A stretch of 64,000 nt of DNA from Candolleomyces eurysporus. Its lineage: Eukaryota > Basidiomycota > Agaricomycetes > Agaricales > Psathyrellaceae. Of this stretch, positions 32,195 to 43,534 are shown one piece after another. The DNA is taken from contig JANBPK010000707.1 of the NCBI GenBank assembly GCA_027579435.1, forward strand, positions 62,001 through 126,000, written 5' to 3'. Both the position numbers and the translations under genes were made by a program. Below the pieces are notes generated by a model. The model saw only the letters and a program-made list of their open reading frames with translations, searched no databases and was not told the origin of the DNA. The first letter of the stretch is position 1. Each line of letters opens with the position of its first letter.

Positions 32195-32575
32195 TAAAAT
32201 CCTGTTGCATGAACTGCAACACTACTCGTTGCCAAAAAAATTTTGAAAGCGTTCGTTCGTTCGGGGCTTTGGGTGTCTCTTGATTGCTTTCTTTCCTTTG
32301 GGCGGAAGACTGTTGGTCGGCTTTTTCTTTTGCCTATTGCTACAGCGATAGATTGTACAACAAAAACTGAATCAATTATGTACATGAGTAGAAAATGAAA
32401 TGGGTTTCAAGATTCATAGGAACATTGAACAATGGGATGGCGGCGTAAAATTGAAGACGGTCGAAGCAGAGTGAGGACGATTGAGTATGAAGAAAACAAA
32501 TATCGATATGAACCAATGTCCTTGGGGGTAGCCTACTCAGAGAAACCTTCAAACAAAAAGACGAGTGCAAGCAAA
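32195..32575. other. Spacer between MFS copy A and the F-box remnant
   Basis: Homologous to 35866-36271 in unit B (caagattcataggaaca; aacatatatcgatat-like; gacgagtgcaa). No gene. Confidence 0.4.
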
Positions 32576-32812
32576 TCAATCCCAAGCAAAGGTACAATCA
32601 TCCACTTCGAGCCGCGGGAAGTACTCCATGCTCTGGTACGTTGGCTCGCAAGAAGTATCAAATGCTGGAGGATGCTCGAGGTAAAGGTAAAGCCCAGCTT
32701 CAATCAAATTGAAGCAAAGAGTGAAGATATCTTCTTGCATCTCCCGTCCAAAACAAACGTGAACCCGGTTCATGGGTGTACCAAGAACTGAGAGAAACGG
32801 CGATTGATCCAT
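32576..32812 (-). pseudogene. F-box gene 5, large internal in-frame deletion
   Basis: Starts MDQSPFLSVLGT, exactly the first 12 residues of the subfamily, and continues directly with PMNRVHVCFGREMQEDI, which in full-length paralogues lies about 65 residues before the C-terminus; it ends DCTFAWD. The coiled coil, F-box and most leucine-rich repeats are gone (about 1.53 kb compared with the intact copy at 36272-38038). The joint falls where both parental sequences carry GTAC, so short homology probably mediated the loss. The frame stays open, leaving a 78-codon frame with intact leader (and leader intron donor) upstream, but with no F-box it cannot act as an SCF adaptor. Confidence 0.85.
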
Positions 32813-33069
32813 TTCTGCAAGAATTTTTTCCCGCGTTCACTGTTAACAGGACGCTGAGCTACCCGACCTGCGGAAACTTACCTCGCAGGTGCAGATTTAC
32901 GAGTAATGGCGAGGAACAACTCGTCTGACGGGCTGCAGGCCATCAACACATGTACAAACGTCATGCCTTTCGATCCAAGCACTACCAAATAAGGGTCTAC
33001 GATACAAGGCATGGGCGCTCAGCGCTCAGGCTCTCGCGCCGTCTTCCCGAGTCCGAGTCCCGACATCTG
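32813..33069. other. Leader of the F-box remnant and junction between units
   Basis: Contains the conserved F-box leader on the minus strand up to about 33005, then about 60 bp of unit-joining sequence (cgctcagcgctcaggctctc) not seen in the other unit. Confidence 0.5.
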
Positions 33070-33863
33070 ACACATGTAGTTCAGCTTACTGGCTACCCTT
33101 TCTTCAGGTGTCATAGCCTTGTACCGGAGCGGGGTGCTGTCAGTGATGGCGAAAACCGAGCATTGCTCTCGGATCCAACATCGCGTCTGTCCAGTGTTAA
33201 GGCATTCCGCACCGATGATCCATTCCAGACTGCAATAGTTGAGTATGTTTGTGTTAGTTCCCTGTCCTTTTCCCTAACTCTCTACCTAAAATCCAGAAGT
33301 TCTTTCGAATGACGACGAACATTCGAGCGCTATGCACACGCTGTGCGGCCGACTCAATTCGCCGCTGGTGATTCTGACAAGGCCCATATACGTCCATGAC
33401 CTGCTATGAATTGGTCTTGGGAGTGCGAAGCTGGTCTTGGGCGCTGGAATAGTTTTCATGGAGCCTAGCATGGAGCGGGTCCTATTACCGTCACTCGCTC
33501 GCTCTCAATATTACTTTTCCTATCTTCGGACTGTTGACTTAGTCAAGGAATTCGTTATCGAATCCACACTTCGATTAGCGAACACTGTCCGTGACACCTC
33601 TCTCGACCCTTTCGTTCGCTTCCCCGTTCGGTACTCGACATTGACTTCGCGCATGACTTGGGGTCCTGGGATAGGGGTGATTGTGGAGAGGGTCATTAAA
33701 CGGAGCGGGTATGGGAGTGAAGGGTTTGTATCTGACTCGTCCCTTCCCTTCCCCTTCTCCCCTCCTCTCCCTCGCTCCCTCGCTCTCCTCCCCTCTCCCC
33801 TTCGTCATACCCGCACCGCCTTTCCCCTGACGCCCCATTTACGACCTCTTTTATCTTGCCATT

Positions 33864-35865
33864 ATGACCGTTAACGTTAACGATTCTCTGCATAACACCA
33901 ATACCATCGTCACCGTGGACCGTGGCGTGGACGTTGTCGTTGTCGACGAGGAGACACCCCTCCTCTCTAGTTCTTCTTCCCCTTCATCGTCCTCTTCTAC
34001 ACCCAAAATTCAAAAAGCGACTCCTCTGCCAAAATTGCAGATCGCTATCGTACTCATGTTGCAGATATGTGAACCTGTGTGCAGCCAGTCGATTTATCCT
34101 TATATCAATGAGGTGAGTTTTTCCGCCCTTAGCGCTCAATCTTTAGCTGAGGCTACCTTTCTTCTCCTTAAGCTCGTTAGTACGCTTGATATCGTGAAGG
34201 GGGATGAGAAGAAAATAGGGTACTATGCTGGTCTAATTGTGCGTATTATCACTCCCCTTTTTCTCCCTTATCGTGAGAGAGGATTCACTCACATCCGTCC
34301 TACCCGCAGGAGTCTTTATTCTTTGCTACAGAAGCGATGACCGTACTCCAATGGAGTCGAGTGTCAGACCGAATTGGTAGAAAACCCGTCTTGCTTCTCG
34401 GTCTCGTCGGGACTATACTCTCGATGTTGTCATTTGGTCTCTCGAGAACGTTTTGGGCCCTCGTTGTCAGCCGGTGTTTGTGTGGTCTCTTAAATGGCAA
34501 TATTGGTGAGTTCATATAACATAACCTTATTCCTTACCCGAGGAAGAGTTGGGAAGATTCGTGATAGTGAGCAGCTGACTGACCACGGGTTCTCCGTTTT
34601 CTCAGGTGTTATGAAGAGCGCTATGGGCGAACTCACGGATCCTACGAATCAAGCACGGGCGTTTGCGCTGATGCCTGTTATATGGGCGGCCGGAGGTAGC
34701 CTTGGGTGAGTAATTCTTTTATTCCTGATCGCATTCTCACTGACCAGCTGACCCAAATTTTCCTTTAGTCCGCTTGTTGGAGGCTCACTCTCCCGACCAG
34801 CTGACCGCTTTCCTGAACTCTTTGGGGCGCAGTTCTGGAAAGAGTATCCGTATTTCCTTCCTTGTCTTGCGACAGCGGCGTTTACTGCGATCGTGTTGGT
34901 GACCACTATCATTTGGTTCAAAGAGGTGAGGTATTTTTGCATTCAGGTTCCGAGTTTGCTACTCACATCCCTTATTATTCCTCTTCTGCTCTCTAGAGCA
35001 ATCCGAAGAAGGCATACAGAAGGAAGCGCGCGACATCCGGATCGTCCGAGGCGACGCTGATCGACGATTCATACAACGACAGTGTAGATGGTATCAGCGG
35101 AGAGGCCGATGGCAAGCCTCTTCCCCTGCGCTCCATCCTCACTTTCCCAGTCGTCATCTCCGTACTCAACTACGTCACTCTAGCTTTCCTCAACATCTCC
35201 GCGAACGCTTTGATGCCTCTCTTCTTCCACATGCCCATCGCTATGGGTGGACTCGACCTCGGCCCTGTGGTCATCGGCTACATTATGAGTGTGTATGGAG
35301 CCGGGTCAGGGCTGTTCCAGATTCTCTTCTTCGTTCCGCTCGTGGAGAAATTCGGTGTGAGGAAGACGTTTGTGATGTCTGTGTCAACTTTCGCCCCCGT
35401 GTTCATGATGTTCCCGCTCATGAGCTTGGTGGCCAAGTATTGGGGTGTTGGTATTGGTGTCTGGGCTCTATTGGGCGTCGTATTGAGCTTGCTTTTCTTG
35501 ATGGATACAGCGTATGGTGCGCATCTCCTTCTTCTCTTTTCGTGTTACGCTAAAGTCTGAGATCACCACGAACTTCAGGATGCATATTCATGTATGTCAC
35601 TGCGTCCGCGCCTAACAAGCGCTCCTTGGGAGCCACGAACGGTCTCTCGCAGACCACGGCATCCGTTGCACGCGCCATCGGACCTGCACTCTCCACTTCC
35701 CTTTACTCTTTTTCTATCCAGTACAATATCCTCGGTGGATACGCCGTTTACGCTGTGCTGGCCGGTCTGTCGGCTGGAGCTCTGTTGTTAGCTATTCAGC
35801 TTCCTCACCGGCTGTGGGGAGAGGACTCGCATGACGACTCTGAGGATGATGAAAATAAGCGGTAA
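33864..35865 (+). CDS. MFS transporter, copy B
   Basis: Same seven-exon structure as copy A: 33864..34112, 34173..34238, 34310..34505, 34606..34705, 34769..34925, 34997..35516, 35579..35865; 524 residues. Exons 2 to 7 have identical lengths in the two copies; exon 1 is nine bases shorter within the Ser-rich tail. Differences are mostly conservative (DRVGRKP versus DRIGRKP; VITIIWF versus VTTIIWF; LADQLPH versus LAIQLPH). No frame breaks, so both copies look functional. Introns have diverged more than exons, suggesting selection on the protein. Substrate unknown; tandem transporter duplication can raise dosage or allow specialisation. Confidence 0.92.
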
Positions 35866-36271
35866 TAGAGTCTATTCCATGGACTGCAACACTACTAACC
35901 GCTAGTTGCAATGTTGAGTCCGTTCGTTGATTCAGTCTTTTTTAGAGGGAGGGGGGCATGTCTTGCTTGCGCTTTTTGTTCTCTTTGGGTGGTAGACCAT
36001 TGGACGGCCCTCTCTTTTGCCTACTGCTACAGTGGCAGATTGTATAAAAACCGCTGATTCACTCGCTATCGATGACGCATATGAATTGAAAACGAAATGA
36101 TTTTCAAGATTCATAGGAACACTCAAAAATTGTAGAATCGGGGGCGGACGAACCGAAGCAAGGACGGAGGAGTACGAAACGAACATATATCGATATCAAC
36201 GGTACTACTAAGGTAGATGGGGGTAGCCAATTCGGGGAAAANCCCAGGCGAAAGAGACGAGTGCAAACGTA
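35866..36271. other. Spacer between MFS copy B and F-box gene 6
   Basis: Convergent 3' region; homologous to the spacer in unit A. One N at 36242. Confidence 0.4.
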
Positions 36272-38038
36272 TCAATCCCAGCCAAAGGTACGATAATCCA
36301 CTTCGAGCGGCTGGGCGGACTCCGTGTTCTGATACGTTGACTCGCGAGAAGTATTGAATGCTGGAGGATACCTGAGGCGAAGGTCAAGCCCAGCCTCAAT
36401 CAGATTGGAGCAAATAGGGAGAATATCCTCTTGCATCCCCCCTCCAAAGTAAATGTGAACCTGCTTCATGGGTACTGGGGAGTATGGGGAGGCCGATCGC
36501 TGCTGAAGAAGATGNGCGAGNGCCTTGTCCGAGAATCCNGTATTCCTTTCCCACTTAAGGAAACGCAGCTGAGGGAGGGCNTGAGGAGTCCCATCTGGCT
36601 TCGGAGTGAGATGAGTGATGATGNTGTCATCGANCAACTCGTCAACCAACTCATCGCCGTATGTGAGCNCCCCATGGCGTAAACCCGANAGCACAGGGTG
36701 GTCTAAGTGNAGCTGGACCAAAGTTGGNAGCGCAAACATGAGGTCGATGAGAGTTTGTGCGCGTATCCCGAAGGAATTTAGTCTCAACGAAGTCAGGGGN
36801 ATGGAAAATTGACCNGTACTTGNGGAAAGAAGGGACATGTCGGCGTAAGGTGAATCGAACGATCGGAGGTAGAGTGAAGTGAGGGCGGGCCAGTCGCACC
36901 GTGCAATAATACTGAGAACGTGGCTACCCATCCAGTCACGAAAGAACAGTGACACNTCTTTTAACATGAACAAGGGGATCCTTGAGCTNGAGAGCGGTGG
37001 GGANCGTGCCTGTGGGTACTNNNCCACGTTCGCTTTGAATNNAACGAGTCTGGGACAGGCTTGAAGGATGGAAGGAAGGAGATCGAGAGGAANTCGGGTG
37101 CCCTCTTCAAGCAAAAAGCCGCCTTGGAGGTCCAATACTTCCAATTGGCCACAGGGGAAGAGGTCGGTGAGCCGCAGAGACTCTGAGTTTAGGCGAATGT
37201 ACTTGTCNAGGTACAACCCAAGTTTCCGAAGATGCTTGCTGGAGCTAAGCCCGAGCCCGCTCAGAAGCNTTGAGACTTTGCGCTGAAACTCGTCCCTCCC
37301 AGGGTAACTTTCGATCAGGACAACACGAAGGTTGAACTGCTCTACCGACTGAAATGGTTTTCTGCCTTCTTCGTATTGCAATGCGACGATCTCAGAAAGC
37401 TCANTGTAACGCCCTTCCAATGCGATATCCACTTTCTTCCACCGAGGGAAGCAGGGTGAAAGCATGGAGAGCAATCGCCTTAGGTCTGCGTTGCGACCTC
37501 GAATCTGCATGAGGCCTGGGTTCATTCGAGGGACGGGGAAGGAAAGTGAAAGGGGTATGTTTCCAGCTCGACCAATCCATTGTAGGATATCTTCGTCCCG
37601 AGATTCAAGCTCGGTTTTTAGGNTTTGATCTCCGTATAGGTAGTTCGAGATATGTAGAGATGACCACAGATGAGGGGTAGAGAANGCCACCTGTCTCCAT
37701 CGCACGCAGACATGCGTAAGGAGGAGAGGTGGCTCNGCTGCGNNCATTGTGGNATTGCGATTGTGAGGTAGACAGTGAGCAAATATTTCTCGGAGAATGT
37801 CGTCGGGAAGGCGGCGAAAGAGNGAGGTAAGGGCACGATGAGCTCGGATCTTGGCTTGNAGATCTCCATATTGCTCCTTGAGAGGCTTTAGGATTGCTTC
37901 CAGTTTANANATCTGTGCTTGCAGTTCTGCGAGCTGGGCTTCCGGTCCAGCTGNTAGGAATTCTGTGATCTGTTCGCACTCTTGGTCCGTTGGCACATAG
38001 TTNGTACCAAGAACTGAGTAAAACGACGATTGATCCAT
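36272..38038 (-). CDS. F-box protein 6 (intact copy of unit B)
   Basis: Single exon, 588 codons from ATG 38038. Signature MDQSSFYSVLGxNYVPTDQE, coiled coil about residues 33-66 (AQLAELQAQ to LKEQYGD), F-box-like domain (RLPDDILREIFAHCLP, PHLWSSLHIS), leucine-rich C-terminal half and the conserved end (PMKQVHIYFGGGMQEDILPI, YRTFGWD). About thirty single Ns are scattered through it without breaking the frame. It is the full-length counterpart of the deleted locus at 32576-32812. The leader on the minus strand carries a donor at 38096-38100 for the 5' UTR intron. Predicted SCF adaptor, target unknown. Confidence 0.8.
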   Translation of the reverse strand: MDQSSFYSVLGXNYVPTDQECEQITEFLXAGPEAQLAELQAQXXKLEAILKPLKEQYGDXQAKIRAHRALTXLFRRLPDDILREIFAHCLPHNRNXTMXAXEPPLLLTHVCVRWRQVXFSTPHLWSSLHISNYLYGDQXLKTELESRDEDILQWIGRAGNIPLSLSFPVPRMNPGLMQIRGRNADLRRLLSMLSPCFPRWKKVDIALEGRYXELSEIVALQYEEGRKPFQSVEQFNLRVVLIESYPGRDEFQRKVSXLLSGLGLSSSKHLRKLGLYXDKYIRLNSESLRLTDLFPCGQLEVLDLQGGFLLEEGTRXPLDLLPSILQACPRLVXFKANVXXYPQAXSPPLXSSRIPLFMLKXVSLFFRDWMGSHVLSIIARCDWPALTSLYLRSFDSPYADMSLLSXSXGQFSXPLTSLRLNSFGIRAQTLIDLMFAXPTLVQXHLDHPVXSGLRHGXLTYGDELVDELXDDXIITHLTPKPDGTPXALPQLRFLKWERNXGFSDKXLXHLLQQRSASPYSPVPMKQVHIYFGGGMQEDILPICSNLIEAGLDLRLRYPPAFNTSRESTYQNTESAQPLEVDYRTFGWD

Positions 38039-38405
38039 TTATACAAGGCCTTTTTGCCACTGTCAATAGACGCTCAGGTATCCACCCCACGGAAACTTAC
38101 CTTGCAGATGCAGATGTACGAGTATTGGCGAGGAAGCCTAACTGATCTGACGGTCTGGCCGTGAACACAAACGTTATGCCTTTCGATCTAAGCACTACCA
38201 AATAAAGGCCTATGATACAAATTATTCTCCGAACCGTACAAGTGATGCTAGGGAACATAAGAAAGAGACGAGGAAACGTCCTATAATACATGTGTAGATG
38301 GTTAGAGTGCGGTGGTACAAAAATCGAAAACAGCCATTCCATACAACACAACCAAAGGTCCGGTGTCGATGCGAGGAAATATCCATCCTAAAATCCCTGA
38401 AATAC
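38039..38405. other. F-box gene 6 leader and intergenic
   Basis: Leader homology runs to about 38220; the rest up to the DUF7918 stop codon has no recognised feature. Confidence 0.4.
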
Positions 38406-39604
38406 CTAGAGCAGGGTCAGATCGATGACATCTGCATTNGGTGGAATGGAAAAGCTTGATCGTCCTTTAGATTTTCTGAGTGATTTCGATTTGACCGAAC
38501 TTTTCTGAATTCCCGAGTTGGCCGCGAGCTTGGCCTTCGTTTTTAGAGCATTGAGTCGATTCTGGATGATGGGGTAATTCACGTAAGGACGGGGATTGAA
38601 TAACCAATTTGAGAGCATTCCGTACCTCGAGTCTTCTGATTTGAGCGGCGGTTTCTTCNTCAACCTCCAATTGGGCTGAAGAAGAGGATGTGTTCGGAGG
38701 TGGGGTGGGACGAGGAATAATGCCGTTCGCGAGCAAAATATCTGTATGGACACATGTTACACTGTCAATATNTGACTCGGGAAGGGCAAAAAACTCTTTT
38801 ACATACCATATGGTCGATACTTGAAACTGAAAGTGGCGACGGGTGCAGTGTCTATCGTTCGTCCTCGAACCATGTCGACTGTTGGTGCGGGAGANGCATA
38901 CTCCTCTCCGTAGCTGGAAGCTGGTTAATGGGTTGGAAATGCGCAATACGGGCGGACCACACACGTTACATGATGGGCGCCTGCTTTCTTCGACCTCTCG
39001 TGCACNATACGATCATCGAGGGTAGTTGCTCCATATCGATGCTTCAGCGTTTCAGANACCACTTCTTGCACTTCAATACGCCATAGCTGGAGTGTTATTG
39101 TTCCGATGTCCATCGATGCACCCACGGTGTCGAGATAGGAGTCATCGTCTGCACGAGAAAGATTGCTGTTTAGAAAAAGAGACTGAAGAGAGGAAAGGAA
39201 CCAAATCACACCAGAGACCAGTATGGACGAGAACTGAAAATCCCTGCGCGTCCAATCTGAAGTTCGTGCGTACGAGATTCCGACACCGCTGGGTTTGTTA
39301 GGGTATCGTTGAGCGTCTAACATGATGTGGTTGTCGCAAACATTGCCGTCGATGATCACAGTTGCCTGAACAGGTGTTTGCCTAGTGGCATTGTACCAAT
39401 TGACGGAGAATTTCTAAGTGAAAGNACATTCGATTGGGATCAAGCAAGGCTCTCTTGGAAGACGGAGGAATGGCTCACCTTGCCAACCTGAGAGGCGATC
39501 CAGCATGAGGATGAGCTGTTCTCCCTCTGGACGTCGTGGACAGGGGTNGCAAGTCCCTCGATGCATATCCACGCCGAGTACTCGTCGATGTGCATGGTGG
39601 TCAT
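38406..39604 (-). CDS. DUF7918-like protein
   Basis: Six exons: 39604..39479, 39413..39212, 39148..38965, 38913..38807, 38741..38626, 38561..38406; 296 residues. The order of motifs fits the basidiomycete DUF7918 family: an opening (EYSAWICIEG, SSCWIASQVGKKFSVNW), ATVIIDGNVCDNHIM, a central DDSYLDTVGASMDIGTITLQ block followed by LWRIEV, HERSKKAGAHHVTYGEEYA, and FSFKYRPY, then a low-complexity Pro/Ser linker, a short helix (EEETAAQIRRLE-like) and a basic tail ending VIDLTLL. Intron 3 uses a gtgtgt donor, chosen because it alone gives the conserved HHVTYGEE. Function unknown; the family is expanded in Agaricomycetes. Several Ns fall in exons but keep the frame. The family name is from memory. 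Confidence 0.8.
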
Positions 39605-40596
39605 CTTTCGACGAAGAATGAACGTGGGTGTCGGGAATCGAGCCTGTGGTCGATGGAGGCCTCTAGNGAACAGATGCTAGTACGTCAAACGGCATTCACA
39701 TTAAATGCCAATGAGAAGCCTCCTTGGACAGGTGACCGGCTTAATGCATTGCCACCCGTTCAAACCCAGTTGAATGGGACAAACCGGGCTGCTTGCTGGT
39801 ACCGGTATCAGAATTCCCTAAACGCAGACAAAAATTAATGACCACAATGTGACGGTGGAATAACCNGTTTGAGCCTCTAATACAATTGTTANCCTGGATT
39901 TGGCCTAATACTTCGCTTTGGAGGGTATGCNCGANCCAGTATAGTGATGATGATGGTCGGAAAACAAAACATAAACTGTGGGAATTGTTGGGAATTATGA
40001 TNTCTTCCTCTAAACCATGGTCAGTACTTGCAAACTTTGCGTGCTCTCAATTGTAACGTCCTCCGAGTGGATGNTGGAAGGNAATTTGAATNCTTTCTGN
40101 ATGCTATATCCCAGCACTCTGGCCCCCANCCCGCGACACAGGGTATCGGATGAAGCGCTTAGCTCCGCAGCTTTCCTGATTCAAACATCACAGGAGCGCA
40201 TTGCCCTCTTGATTTCTGTCCTCATAGGTCCTCGTCCAGCGATAGACTCAGGGACGCGCAAAGCACAGCGGAGAAACCGCGGAACTCAGCCATGGGGGNG
40301 TCATCGTTCAGATGGAGCTGCGCTGGAGCTGCTGCGGTCGGGTCCATGCTGCGCGCAGTTGTACCAATGACGACTTGCCGGCAGATGCGTCANAAATAAG
40401 CTCTTTCAATGACTTCTATTCANATAGTTACGGCGATGCTCGAAACGTGTACTTGGGTGCAAAAGGTCCGTCCACAGGGTATATATTGGCCAGTAGCCTC
40501 AAGCACGACTTATCATCCTATCTTCCTCAATAACCTGATACGCATCGANCAGCACCTCGCTGAACCTTANTTCTCTATTTTTATCCTTTGATAACG
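39605..40596. other. Intergenic between two divergent genes
   Basis: Nearly 1 kb between the DUF7918 gene (-) and the NAD(P)-binding gene (+). Scattered Ns. No coding signal; a possible TATA-like atatattgg lies at about 40480-40488, some 110 bp before the + strand ATG. Confidence 0.3.
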
Positions 40597-41572
40597 ATGT
40601 CTTCTCCGCTCAACGTTCTGGTTGTCGGCGGCTCTCGCAACATTGGGTATTACTCTTCTATCAGACTATTGAGTGAGTATAGGGATACTTCTGANTTTCA
40701 GAGGAACGTCGCCTTCTAACCGCACCGTTGCTCCTTATCATTAGACCAAGGCTCTTCTGTGACATTCCTCTTGCGNTCACCGAGCGCTTTTGANAACGAT
40801 GCTACCATCCAGGAGCACGTAAAGTCAGGAAAAGCTCGTCTTGTCAAAGGTGACGCTATGAATATCGAGGATGTCAAAGCTGCATGGTCAGAAGCNAGCC
40901 GCGATAAGCCTGTCGACCTCTTACTCTCCACCCTCGGCTTCTGTAAGTCCTTCTCTCAAACCACGGCAGTAATCATTGTCTAACCAAACTCTCTATACAG
41001 CCGGAACACCTTCCTTCCATCCCCTCAAAGGTTTCGTCATTTCACCCGCCGACCTCGTGACGAAATCCCTCCTCAACTTCCTCTGCACGATACCAAAGGA
41101 AACTCCCAACCCTAAGATTATTGTCGTCACCACCGCAGGCTCGACCAAAACCTCTCGCAAACAGGTCCCTTTCCTCCTTACACCNATGTACTACTACCTC
41201 CTCGCACCCCCGCTTAAAGATAAACTCGGTGCAGAACGAGCGATCGCTCACTGCGCCGGATGGGACTGGAACCCTGCAGATGGGGAGCCCAGCGAAGATA
41301 TCATCGGGNAAGACTGGACGAAGAGGGAGGGGTTGCCTGCTCCTGGGAGTCTGAAGGACGTGGTTGTGTTGAGAGGAGCGATTTACACGGATGGAGAGTG
41401 TCTGGCCGATGCTGCTACTGAGCAAGGCAGACCTTTGCCTTACAGGACTGGTCTTGCCAGCGAAATTTCTGGATACACGATCTCGAGGAAGGATTTGGCA
41501 CACTTCATCGTGGAGGGTGTCTTGAAGGATTGGGATCAGTGGAAGAACAAGCAGGTCGGCATCGCATATTAG
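40597..41572 (+). CDS. NAD(P)-binding Rossmann-fold protein (atypical SDR type)
   Basis: Exons 40597..40672, 40745..40942, 41001..41572; 281 residues. It opens with a nucleotide-binding strand and Gly-rich turn (NVLVVGGSRNIGYYS), followed by a strand ending FLLRSPSAF and a sensing-type loop (KGDAMNIEDVKAAW, then LLLSTLGFSGTPSF), typical of atypical short-chain dehydrogenase/NAD(P)-binding proteins that act on NAD(P)H or act as redox sensors. IIVVTTAG and MYYYLLAPP follow; the C-terminus has RKDLAHFIVEGVLKDW. No SDR catalytic YxxxK is obvious in a standard place, so enzymatic activity is uncertain. Convergent with ADE12. Three Ns in exons. Confidence 0.8.
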
Positions 41573-41763
41573 NCTAGTCGCTGTTCTTGTGCTCTGGAAG
41601 GTTGGACAGTGCGCTGTTTGTATCATCACCCTTGTACGATGTGAGATTCTCGATTGTCCTGTACATNTATTGCATTTCTTGTTACATGTTATCCATACCA
41701 ACTATATCGGATAAATTATCTCCAAAATAGCGCGTTAATCCTTCGTCGTATCATACATTGACC

Positions 41764-43269
41764 CTACTTCTTCACTTCCTTCTTGATCATCGCATCCCTT
41801 CCGGGTCCAACACCAATCCATTCTATAGGGGCCATGAGGAACTCCTCGATGAACTCGACGTACTTCTTGCAGTTCTGAGGGAGAGCATCGTAGGAGCGGA
41901 TATCTTCTATCGACGATTGCCACCCAGGCAGCGTCACATACTCCACGTTTACCTTGGCCAAAACTTCTAGATCAGCAGGGAATCCAGGAAGCTCCTGTCC
42001 ATCAAGGGTATACTTTATGGCGACCTTGATCTCGGCGAGTTGGTCAAGCACGTCCAGCTTGGTGAGATTGAAGGCATCATAGCCGTTGATCAAGGAGGAA
42101 TGCTTCATCACGACAAGGTCGAGCCATCCACATCGCCTCCTCCTTCCGGTCGTAGTGCCATATTCGTGCCCGACTTCTTGCAGATGGACGCCGATGTTGT
42201 TGAGCTGCTCCGTGGGGAAGGGGCCCGCGCCGACACGGGTGGTGTAGGCCTTGACGACGCCAATGGTCTTCTTGATCATCCTTGGCGGGATGCCCAAACC
42301 GGTGCAGACGCCACCGATGGACGTGGACGAGGATGTCACGTACGGGTACGTCCCGAAATCGAGATCGAGCAGTAGGGCATTGGCACCCTCGACAAGCACA
42401 CGCTTTCCGGACGAGATGGCGTTGTGGATGTACGAGACACTGTCGACGACGTAGGGGCGCAAGCGTTCTGCGAGCTGCTTGTATCGGACGATCTCGCCTT
42501 CAGTGTCGTATTCGAAATGGCCGTATCGCTTGAAACGTCCCTCAACAACCTTGCGGAATTTGGCGGCAAAGTTATCGGGATCGAAGAGGTGGTGGACGCG
42601 GAGACCGGAGCGAGAAGCCTTGCCGGAGTACGCTGGGCCAATACCCTTCTTGGTGGTCCCGATGCTGGAAAACGAAGGTAAATTGTTGATTCGGAAGGCG
42701 AAGAAGTTAACAGTACCTAGATCCACCGAGTTCAACCTCCTTCAATCCATCCACAATCTGATGGAAGTCGAATACAAGCTGTGCACGGTCAGAAACGAAG
42801 AGTCTGCCCGTGCAGTCCAATCCTAACGATCGCATTGGTCAATCATAGGTTCCCCCTGTCGATAGATGTCAAACCTTGGGCCTCCAGAGCATCGAGCTCG
42901 GCGAAGAACGACGGTAAATGGATAACAACGCCATTTCCAAGTAGACCAGTGCACGATGAATTTACGAGACCTATCGTAGTCGATATCAGCCCGAGATTTG
43001 GCGCCAATCAAGCTGTGACTCACCACTCGGAAGAAGGTGGAAAGCAAAGCTCTTCTTGACGCCATTAATTGGGACAACAATGGTATGCCCAGCATTGTTT
43101 CCTCCAGCACATCGAGCACACACGTCGATATCTGCAGCAAGGATGTCTACCAATTTTCCTTTGCCCTCGTCTCCCCACTGGGAGCCTAGAACTACCGTAA
43201 CTGTTGTGGAATGAGCAAAGAACCTTTCGTAGCAGAAATCGGTCCGTAATACTCACCTCCACCGCTCAT
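41764..43269 (-). CDS. ADE12: Adenylosuccinate synthetase
   Basis: Exons 43269..43257 (13 nt), 43200..43024, 42970..42875, 42822..42717, 42664..41764; 430 residues, the usual length. The enzyme joins IMP and aspartate using GTP, the first step from IMP to AMP. Visible motifs: the phosphate-binding loop [14 protein letters not shown] (residues 10-23), [36 protein letters not shown], the [20 protein letters not shown] block, [45 protein letters not shown] and the C-terminal VTLPGWQ and VGPGRDAMI. Every active-site block is present. The first exon encodes only MSGG plus one base. Shares a promoter with COX16. Confidence 0.96.
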
Positions 43270-43534
43270 ATTTGCCCCCAATGACAGGGCTCGTTCAAGC
43301 TAGCGCAACGGTATTGTACAGAAGAGAGTTATGACTTTCGGGAAGATAATCATCCCAACATTTAGGGACCGGATAAAGCCGAAACAGTGATCGGCGGCCT
43401 CGACCGGTCGGCAGCAAATGGGGTGGTCCGATTCCGATTCCGTCACCTTCACCTCAACCGTCAGCCTCAACGTCGACGACGACCATAGGTCACGACGACA
43501 ACCATATAGGCAGCAACGCCACACATTCATAGCC
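43270..43534. promoter_or_regulatory. Shared divergent promoter, ADE12 / COX16
   Basis: 265 bp between opposite start codons. No clear TATA box. Co-regulation is inference. Confidence 0.55.

Larger units (their letters stand above)
29320..33012. repeat. Tandem segmental duplication, unit A (MFS plus deleted F-box)
   Basis: Begins near 29320 and ends near 33012; unit B is about 33070-38220. Both hold, in order, the same upstream segment (aggtgtcatag-like start, cggatccaacatcgcgtctg, cctattaccgtcactc), an MFS gene (+), a spacer (caagattcataggaaca), an F-box locus (-) and the F-box leader (tcgat[c/t][c/t]aagcactacc, then gatacaa). Unit A is shorter by roughly the amount deleted from its F-box gene. 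Confidence 0.8.
33070..38220. repeat. Tandem segmental duplication, unit B (MFS plus intact F-box)
   Basis: Second copy of the unit described at 29320-33012, with the F-box gene full length. Homology to unit A ends in the leader at about 38220 (gatacaaattattct versus gatacaaggcatggg). Confidence 0.8.

Noticed and set aside
42040..42826. Long plus-strand open frames
   Set aside because: They are antisense to the conserved coding exon 5 of ADE12 and have no family resemblance; GC-rich coding DNA keeps other frames open.
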